From Candidatus Competibacter phosphatis (GTDB lineage: Bacteria > Pseudomonadota > Gammaproteobacteria > Competibacterales > Competibacteraceae), in NCBI RefSeq assembly GCF_012939995.1, contig NZ_SPMZ01000003.1, positions 1 through 51,510 of the forward strand: 51,510 nucleotides of DNA. The letters are read 5' to 3'. Under the pieces are notes generated by a model. It was not told where the DNA came from and made no database searches. It was given only the letters and a program-made list of their open reading frames with translations. Positions 46,045 through 51,510 of this stretch are shown here, piece by piece. A program made the position numbers and the translations under genes. The first letter of the stretch is position 1. Each line of letters begins with the position of its first letter.

Positions 46045-47049
46045 ATGAAACCAGGCAGCAATAAACATATCTTGATCTACATAGTCGCTGGCGTGCTCGC
46101 CTTTGCCGCGATGGCCGCTCGCGCCGCCGACCCGCTTTCCTCCTGGCGGGAAGGACCGGCCAAGCAAGCCATCGTGGCATTTGTCGCCAAGGTGACGAAG
46201 GAGCATTCACCCGACTTCGTGTCGATCCCCGAGCGCATCGCCACGTTCGACAACGACGGCACGCTCTGGGCCGAGCAACCGATGTATTTCCAGCTTCTGT
46301 TCGCGCTCGACCGCGTGAAGGCGCTCGCGCCCCAGCATCCCGAGTGGAAGGATCAGGAACCGTTCGCCTCCTTGCTCAAGGGCGATATGAAAGGTGTGCT
46401 GGAGGGTGGCGAGAAAGCCATCGCCGAGATCGTCATGGCCACCCATGCCGGGATGACCACGGCGGAATTCGAACAAACGGTGAAGGACTGGCTCGCCACG
46501 GCAAAACATCCCAAGACCGGCCGGCCTTATACCGAGATGGTGTACAAGCCGATGCTTGAGCTGCTCGCCTATCTACGTGAAAACCATTTCAAAACCTTCA
46601 TCGTGTCCGGTGGGGGCATCGAGTTCATGCGGCCGTGGACCGAAAAAGTCTATGGCATCCCGCCCGAACAGGTGGTGGGCAGCAGCATCAAGACGAAGTA
46701 CGAACTGCGCGACGGCAAGCCGGTGCTGGTGCGCTTGCCTGAAATCAACTTCATCGACGACAAGGCCGGCAAACCGGTCGGCATCAATTCGCACATCGGC
46801 CGTCGGCCCATCGCCGCGTTCGGCAACTCGGTCGGCGACCAGCAGATGCTGGAGTGGACGCAAGCCGGCGGCGGGGCGCGGCTGATGATGCTGGTGCACC
46901 ACGACGACGCCGAGCGCGAATGGGCCTACGGCGCGGAGTCGAAGATCGGTACGTTCAGCGATGCGCTCATGGCCGAAGCGAAGCAGCAGAGTTGGGTCGT
47001 CATCAGCATGAAGAACGACTGGAAGCGGATCTTCGCCTTTGAACCATAA
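46045..47049 (+). CDS. periplasmic HAD-family phosphatase
   Basis: 334 residues from ATG 46045; the open frame from 45829 is non-coding upstream. A signal peptide (ILIYIVAGVLAFAAMAARA) precedes a HAD fold: motif I ATFDNDGTLW with nucleophile Asp69 and Asp71, motif II FIVSGGGIEFM, and motif III/IV IAAFGNSVGDQQML. The insert between motifs I and II is the helical C1 cap of phosphoserine-phosphatase-like enzymes. Such secreted HADs occur beside arylsulfatases in several proteobacteria, suggesting linked sulfate- and phosphate-ester scavenging, but the substrate is unknown. A good terminator lies 77 bp after the stop. Confidence 0.9.
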   Translation: MKPGSNKHILIYIVAGVLAFAAMAARAADPLSSWREGPAKQAIVAFVAKVTKEHSPDFVSIPERIATFDNDGTLWAEQPMYFQLLFALDRVKALAPQHPEWKDQEPFASLLKGDMKGVLEGGEKAIAEIVMATHAGMTTAEFEQTVKDWLATAKHPKTGRPYTEMVYKPMLELLAYLRENHFKTFIVSGGGIEFMRPWTEKVYGIPPEQVVGSSIKTKYELRDGKPVLVRLPEINFIDDKAGKPVGINSHIGRRPIAAFGNSVGDQQMLEWTQAGGGARLMMLVHHDDAEREWAYGAESKIGTFSDALMAEAKQQSWVVISMKNDWKRIFAFEP

Positions 47050-47125
47050 GGCGCTGATTTCGGCATTACGTCCGCCGATACGCTGACGTTTGTTTTCCAG
47101 ATCGACATATCAAAGAGTTTCGCTT

Positions 47126-47156
47126 GCATCCGCATACGCTTAGCGGATGCTGTTTT
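47126..47156 (+). terminator. rho-independent terminator after the HAD gene
   Basis: GCATCCGC (47126-47133) pairs perfectly with GCGGATGC (47143-47150), 9-nt loop, followed by TGTTTT. Confidence 0.8.
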
Positions 47157-47205
47157 CCCATGGGACTCCAAACTCCGGATCCACTTAACTGTAAGGAGCA
47201 ATAGG

Positions 47206-47659
47206 ATGATGAAGAATATGCGCAAGATGACCGGTTCAGTCGTGCTGGCCGCCACGCTTCTGGCAGGGGGGCTGGCGCTGGCGGCGGACGCCAAAAAAGC
47301 CGTCCGGGACCGTCTCGATCGACGAAACACAATTCGCCTTCATTCTGGGCGGTAGCGTTGGCGGGGGTATGCTGACGTTCCATGGCAAGGAATATCCCTT
47401 CAAGATTGGCGGCATCACCGCAGGCGCCAATGTGGGTGTTTCAAAGATGAGCGCTACCGGTGAAGTGTACGATTTGAAAGATATCTCGAAATTTCCTGGC
47501 ATCTACACCAAGCTGGACGTAGGTATCGCGTTGGGCGGTGGTGTGGGTGGATTGCGACTCAAAAATGAGAATGGCGTGATCATGCGCCTGGAATCGCGGA
47601 CCCAAGGCTTGCAATTGAATGTGGGATCCTCCAGTGGTATTACGATCACGATGGAGTAA
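47206..47659 (+). CDS. small secreted protein of unknown function, one frameshift
   Basis: About 150 residues after removing one A from 47293-47298, which joins ALAADAKK to PSGTVSIDETQFAFILGGSV. It starts MMKNMRKMTGS behind AAGGAGCAATAGG and has a signal peptide ending near LALAAD. The mature part is glycine-rich beta-like sequence: GGGMLTFHGKEYPFKIGGI, ANVGVSKMSATGEVYDLKDI, and VGIALGGGVGGLRLKNENGV. It loosely recalls small periplasmic lipid-binding or DUF1134-like proteins, but I cannot assign a family. Hairpins on both sides make it a single-gene unit. Confidence 0.75.
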
Positions 47660-47682
47660 CCTCATTATGTATTTGGCAGGAG

Positions 47683-47711
47683 CCGCCAGTTATATGCTGG
47701 CTGGCGGTTTC
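47683..47711 (+). terminator. terminator hairpin after the small secreted protein
   Basis: CCGCCAG (47683-47689) pairs with CTGGCGG (47701-47707), followed by TTTCTCC. Located 23 bp after the stop. Confidence 0.65.
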
Positions 47712-47867
47712 TCCGGTTCATGCGATGATATAGCAAGGAGCCGTTGTGATAGGGTTTAGGGCGACTGGCTCGCAAAAATTCCTCATTTCCAACTGCTTGC
47801 TCATAAACGGTTTTATCGCCCGTTTCTCGTTCCATCGTTATAATGTCGGACCGTGCTAAAACTCCCC

Positions 47868-47885
47868 ATTTGACCACTGTCAAAT
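47868..47885 (+). promoter_or_regulatory. FNR/CRP-superfamily-like binding site
   Basis: ATTTGACCACTGTCAAAT is a perfect palindrome with 7-bp arms around CACT. It matches the FNR/ANR layout TTGAT-N4-ATCAA with C and G replacing the inner T and A, as some FNR relatives prefer. It is centred about 90 bp before the multiheme cytochrome start. A further ACCACT/AGTGGT pair overlaps it, so it could instead be alternative RNA hairpins. Confidence 0.4.
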
Positions 47886-47966
47886 ATTAGTGGTTAGCAG
47901 AATTAACAAAACGGAACCTGCTTCGAAGTATGGTCCGAAACTTTTACCCAGCCTTTCAAAAAAACC

Positions 47967-50423
47967 ATGACTTACTTTGCTCGATGGCTTTCCAGTGGGA
48001 TAGCCCTGCTGCTGATGTCGCTCATCTTGCTTGGCGGTTTGGCCGTGTCCATCCGCTGGGCGTGGTCCGCTAGCGAACCGATGGAACCCCTGCCCGTGGC
48101 GCTGCCGGACCACCATCCGCCCATCACCTCCACCAACAGCGGTTACGTTGGCGCGCAAAGCTGTGCGGAATGCCATACGTCCGAATATCGGCACTGGAAG
48201 GATTCCCAGCATGCGCAGGCCATGCAGCCCGCCACCGAATCGAGTGTGCTCGGTGATTTCCACGACGTCTCCTTCAGCTATGCCGGCATTACTTCCACCT
48301 TCTTTCGCCGCGACGGGAAATTCATGGTTCGCACCGACGGACCGGACGGAACCCTCCAAGACTACGAGATCGCCTATACCTTCGGCGTGTACCCCTTGCA
48401 ACAGTACTTGATCGGTTTCCCCGACGGCCGCTATCAGGCGCTGGGCATCGCCTGGGATAGCCGCCCGAAGGAGCAGGGCGGACAGCGCTGGTTCCATCTC
48501 TATCCCGACCAAAACCTGACGCATAAAGACCCTCTGCACTGGACCGGTTTGCAGCAGAACTGGAACTACATGTGCGCCGAATGCCATTCCACGAACCTGC
48601 GTAAGAATTACGATCCAAAGCTCAACCGTTTCAACACCACCTGGTCCGAAATCAACGTCGCCTGCGAAGCTTGTCACGGTCCCGGCGCCGATCACCTCGC
48701 CTGGGCCAAGAAGGAGGGGGATTGGCAAAAGCTGAATTCCACCAAAGGCCTGGCCATCGCCCTCGACGAGCGGCACGGCCTACAGTTTCAGTTGCGCGCG
48801 TTCGCCATGAAAGGGCTGGATCTCGCGACCCCCTTCTTGAACCCCAAGCCCAGTGTCCTCTGGACGGCAGCCACGCAGGCGGCCACGGACAGCGCTCCGG
48901 CAACCGCACAGCGTTCGGCCGGCCGCGAACTGGAGTTGTGCGCCCGCTGTCACTCGCGGCGCGGACTATTCTGGGAGGATTACGTTTTTGGCCAACCGTT
49001 GCTGGATACCCACCGTTTGTCGCTGTTGACGCCGGACCTCTACTACCCTGACGGCCAGATGAAGGATGAAGTGTTCAATCATGGTTCTTTCCTGCAAAGC
49101 AAGATGCAGGCGAGAGGGGTGAGTTGCGGCGATTGCCACGAACCCCACAGCGGCCAATTGCGCGCGACGGGTAGCAAAGTCTGTTTGCAATGCCACTTGG
49201 CGGCGAAATACGAGTCGCCGCAACACCATTTCCACCCGATTGATGCCAAGGGCGTGGATTGCGTGTCCTGTCACGCGCCGACCACCACCTACATGGTGGT
49301 GGACCCGCGCCATGATCACAGCTTCCGCATTCCCCGTCCGGATTTGACCGTAAAAATGGGCGTCCCCAATGCTTGCAATCGTTGTCATGAAGATCGATCG
49401 GCGCAGTGGGCGGCGGAGCAGATCAAGAAGTGGTACGGCCAACCGGTGCCGGGTCACCAACAGTTCGCCGAGGCGCTACATGCCGGGCATACCGAGGCTG
49501 CCGGGGCGCGGGAGTTACTGCTGGCGCTGGTCAAAAATCCGGAGCAGCCGAATATCGCGCGTGCCAGCGGGGCGATGTTGCTGAGCGAGCGTCTCGATCC
49601 CACCGGGTTCGAGGCACTTCGCCCGCTGTTGGCCGATCCCGATCCGTTGTTGCGGAGCGCGGCGGCGCGGGCGCTGGCGGTGTTGCCGCCGGAGCTGAAG
49701 GTTCAACACCTGGCGCCGCTGTTGGACGACCCCGTGCGATTGGTGCGGATCGACGCGGCGCAGAGCTTGGCCAACGTGCCCAAGGAAACGCTCACCGAAA
49801 ACCAGCGCCAGGCGCTCCAGCGGGGCGTGGCGGAATATATCGCCGCTGAAATGACCAACGCCGACCGTCCAGAGTCGTATCTCAACATCGGGTTGATCCA
49901 CATCGATCAGGGCCAGTTCGACCAGGCGGAAGCCGCCTACCGTGATGCCCTGAAGCTGCAACCCGCCTTTACGCAGGCGGCAGTCAATCTCGCCGATCTG
50001 TACCGGATTCAGGGACGCGATGGGGATGGCGAAACAATCTTGCGCCAAGCCTTGGATCTCGACCCACGGAACGCCACCGCGCACCATGCGCTGGGCTTGC
50101 TGCTGATTCGCCAGAAACGCCTACCAGAGGCCCTGAACGCCTTGGCGGAAGCCGCCCACTTGGGTGAGGACAACCCGCGTTACGGCTATGTGTACGCAGT
50201 GGCGCTGAACAGTACCGGCCAAGGGTCGAAGGCGATTCAGGCACTGGAGGCGGTGTTGGCCAAACATCCCAACGACCGTGAAACGCTCATGGCATTGGTG
50301 GCATTCCAACGCAACGCGGGGAATTTGGGCGCGGCGCGAGATTACGCACGCCGGCTGGCGGCGTTGGAACCGGAGAATCCCGAGGTGCGGGCGCTGCTCC
50401 AGCAAGTGGGGGCCACGAGATAA
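47967..50423 (+). CDS. octaheme c-type cytochrome with HEAT and TPR repeats
   Basis: 818 residues. An N-terminal anchor or signal (SGIALLLMSLILLGGLAVSI) places it in the periplasm. Eight CxxCH heme sites are seen: CAECH at 66-70, CAECH, CEACH, CARCH, CGDCH, CLQCH, CVSCH and CNRCH. After the last comes a HEAT-like region (EQPNIARASGAMLLSERLDP, LLADPDPLLRSAAARALAVL) and then at least four TPRs (GLIHIDQGQFDQAEAAYRDA, NLADLYRIQGRDGDGETILR). The layout matches multiheme TPR cytochromes of unknown electron acceptor. It stands alone behind an FNR-like site, suggesting use under low oxygen. Cytochrome maturation genes are not in the window. Confidence 0.93.
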   Translation: MTYFARWLSSGIALLLMSLILLGGLAVSIRWAWSASEPMEPLPVALPDHHPPITSTNSGYVGAQSCAECHTSEYRHWKDSQHAQAMQPATESSVLGDFHDVSFSYAGITSTFFRRDGKFMVRTDGPDGTLQDYEIAYTFGVYPLQQYLIGFPDGRYQALGIAWDSRPKEQGGQRWFHLYPDQNLTHKDPLHWTGLQQNWNYMCAECHSTNLRKNYDPKLNRFNTTWSEINVACEACHGPGADHLAWAKKEGDWQKLNSTKGLAIALDERHGLQFQLRAFAMKGLDLATPFLNPKPSVLWTAATQAATDSAPATAQRSAGRELELCARCHSRRGLFWEDYVFGQPLLDTHRLSLLTPDLYYPDGQMKDEVFNHGSFLQSKMQARGVSCGDCHEPHSGQLRATGSKVCLQCHLAAKYESPQHHFHPIDAKGVDCVSCHAPTTTYMVVDPRHDHSFRIPRPDLTVKMGVPNACNRCHEDRSAQWAAEQIKKWYGQPVPGHQQFAEALHAGHTEAAGARELLLALVKNPEQPNIARASGAMLLSERLDPTGFEALRPLLADPDPLLRSAAARALAVLPPELKVQHLAPLLDDPVRLVRIDAAQSLANVPKETLTENQRQALQRGVAEYIAAEMTNADRPESYLNIGLIHIDQGQFDQAEAAYRDALKLQPAFTQAAVNLADLYRIQGRDGDGETILRQALDLDPRNATAHHALGLLLIRQKRLPEALNALAEAAHLGEDNPRYGYVYAVALNSTGQGSKAIQALEAVLAKHPNDRETLMALVAFQRNAGNLGAARDYARRLAALEPENPEVRALLQQVGATR

Positions 50424-50532
50424 AACTCCAGTGAGTTCAATTGGCGCTGTTGCATTGATGGGTTTTGAGTGCGCTTTGGAGTTTTAATGACAGGGACGCG
50501 GATTACCCGCGACGGCACGATGATGCCAATAA

Positions 50533-50780
50533 CAACATGCGGCGGATGCGGCAGCCCGGTGGCCGGAGATGTCGGTGGTGAGCATCAAATCGGCCGAACA
50601 TCAGGCGATGTTGTCAATTCATCGGGCGCGAGCGGGGCTGGTAAACAGTTAGACGGCGTTGTGCAATCAAATTCGCGGTTTGCTCACCAAGTTTGGATTC
50701 GTGTTACTGGTGGGGCCGCATCAACTGCGGCCCTGGTACATTCGGGGGGGGAACGGCGAGCATATTGCGGTTTCCAGGGT
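50533..50780 (+). pseudogene. IS110-family transposase remnant
   Basis: One frame reads HAADAAARWPEMSVVSIKSA, then EHQAMLSIHRARAGLVNS, an in-frame TAG, then TALCNQIRGLLTKFGFVLLV. This matches the N-terminal half of IS110 transposases (NDAADA..., SxExQAxLxxHRxRxxxVxxRTAxxNQIRGLLxEFG). The conserved Asp of NDAAD is His here. Both ends are missing and the tail degrades, so it is an inactive relic. Confidence 0.7.
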
Positions 50781-50946
50781 TGAAAGGCTTGTTATGAATG
50801 TTATGCCGCTAAAATAGTCCAGGTGGATCAAGTTATTCTTGCCAACTACGATAAAAATATCGTAGATAAATAGAAACTATATAATCGTTAGTTATGTGAG
50901 TCAATGGGATCTTCATAATGGATAAGTATTGGGAGTGAAGAATGGT

Positions 50947-51221
50947 ATGATAAGAGTGATCTATAGGTGGAAAGTGCGAAAAAACCGACGAAGAAAAAAT
51001 TTCGGACGGCATGGGCAAAGGCAACAACTAGGATAAGAGAGTCCACAGTTGGTGCGCGAGGAAGTATTCTACTTCAAAGCCATCAAGATCCTACAGAGTT
51101 CGTAACTATTGCCCGTTGGGATAAGATTGAAGACTGGCAAGCGTTCTGGAAAGATCCGTCAAGAACGGAAATGCAGAATATGCACGCAATAGCGGAAAGA
51201 TTGTCAGCAGATGCATTTTGA
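50947..51221 (+). CDS. antibiotic biosynthesis monooxygenase (ABM) family protein, two frameshifts
   Basis: Removing one A from each of the runs 50979-50984 and 50994-50999 gives a continuous 90-residue protein starting MIRVIYRWKVRKTDEEKFRT; uncorrected, the longest frame starts at 50967. It contains the ABM-type ferredoxin-like fold with ARGSILLQSHQDPTEFVTIA and RWDKIEDWQAFWKD. Family members are small heme- or quinone-acting monooxygenases or dimeric stress proteins. The segment is much more AT-rich than the rest of the window and is bounded by GTTATGC at 50800 and ACATAAC at 51309, as in an integron gene cassette. Confidence 0.75.
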
Positions 51222-51283
51222 CGAAGTAGAAGATCATACTGTTTTAGTGCAATGTAAATAATTTACACTACTACTATACCAAT

Positions 51284-51304
51284 ATTGAATGGCTATCATT
51301 CAAT
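51284..51304 (+). terminator. hairpin after the ABM gene
   Basis: ATTGAATG (51284-51291) pairs perfectly with CATTCAAT (51297-51304), loop GCTAT. No T-tract; a weak terminator or a structural element. Confidence 0.35.
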
Positions 51305-51308
51305 AATC

Positions 51309-51385
51309 ACATAACAAGGCAAATCCAGCCGACTCCAAAAAAGCGCCGCTGCGGCGCTCTGCCTTTTTGGAGCGGATGATTTGCC
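51309..51385 (+). repeat. attC-like imperfect inverted repeat, right core site missing
   Basis: ACATAAC (51309-51315) fits the integron R'' core box RYYYAAC and is followed by AAGGCAAATC and CAGCCGAC, typical of the left part of attC sites. An imperfect palindrome follows: GCAAATC pairs with GATTTGC (51379-51385), CTCCAAAAA with TTTTTGGAG, and GCGCCG with CGGCGC at the tip. Unpaired bases are in the left arm, as in attC. The expected right box GTTATGT does not follow; the sequence changes to CCCCGTACTG and then to the 53-bp repeat. It could also be a large terminator for the ABM gene. Confidence 0.4.
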
Positions 51386-51398
51386 CCCGTACTGTGGT

Positions 51399-51510
51399 CG
51401 CTTCGCGCCCGCACTACGGGGCGGCGGATTACAATCCGCATGGCTGCTTGGCGCTTCGCGCCCGCACTACGGGGCGGCGGATTACAATCCGCATGGCTGC
51501 TTGGCGCTTC
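51399..51510. repeat. 53-bp tandem repeat running off the window end
   Basis: CTTCGCGCCCGCACTACGGG recurs at 51401 and 51454, and its first bases again at 51507, a constant period of 53 bp with no visible differences. Each unit carries GCGGATTACAATCCGC, a 6-bp inverted repeat with loop TACA. At least two full units are present; the array continues beyond the window. There are no unique spacers, so it is not a CRISPR array. Confidence 0.9.

Noticed and set aside
51399..51510. CRISPR array
   Set aside because: The 53-bp units are directly joined without variable spacers, and no cas genes are present.

Overview
The window looks like a chromosomal piece from a GC-rich Gram-negative proteobacterium, most likely a gammaproteobacterium. 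It encodes an RND efflux pair, an SrfB-family protein, a cyanide-insensitive-type bd oxidase, polyphosphate glucokinase, many Sec signal peptides, an outer-membrane barrel and two-component/cyclic-di-GMP signalling. A Competibacter-like lineage would fit, but this is a guess from gene content. No rRNA, tRNA or CRISPR array was seen. Both ends are accessory in character: broken transposases, AT-rich small unknown genes, a possible integron cassette and a 53-bp tandem repeat.

Layout. 1-1208: Tn5/IS4-type transposase remnant and two unrecognised genes. 1324-9747 (minus): SrfB-like protein, DUF3592 membrane protein and a large dCACHE-HAMP-PAS-GGDEF-EAL protein in one direction. 10264-14106: polyphosphate glucokinase, then a divergent NarL-type regulator and histidine kinase. 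14149-18409: decayed gene, ClC channel, cydAB. 18852-26547: YfdX protein, RND pump with adaptor, DUF554, TauE/SafE exporter, NAD(P)-binding epimerase-like protein. 27061-28170: secreted protein of unknown function with a candidate sigma-54 promoter.

28778-47659 is the most interesting part. A kinase with an ABC-type substrate-binding sensor overlaps a FixJ-type regulator, followed by an orphan atypical receiver and a secreted sulfatase. Next comes a seven-gene overlapping run: membrane spermidine-synthase-like protein, MoxR ATPase, DUF58, DUF4381, double-VWA, TPR and BatD-like. After it lie a second secreted sulfatase, an outer-membrane barrel, a periplasmic HAD phosphatase and a small secreted protein. 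A perfect 12-bp palindrome (CTACGTACGTAG) lies upstream of the orphan receiver and of both sulfatases. The second sulfatase's upstream region is a copy of the first's, including a relic of the receiver gene's 3' end. This suggests a duplicated, co-regulated sulfate-ester module built around a MoxR/Bat chaperone-like operon.

47967-51510: an octaheme cytochrome with HEAT and TPR repeats behind an FNR-like site, an IS110 remnant, an AT-rich ABM-monooxygenase gene between integron-like core sites, and the tandem repeat.

At least ten genes are broken by single-base shifts, mostly one extra base in a homopolymer run. Fixing these restores full-length proteins, so most breaks look like sequencing errors rather than gene decay. 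Affected genes are annotated across the shift.
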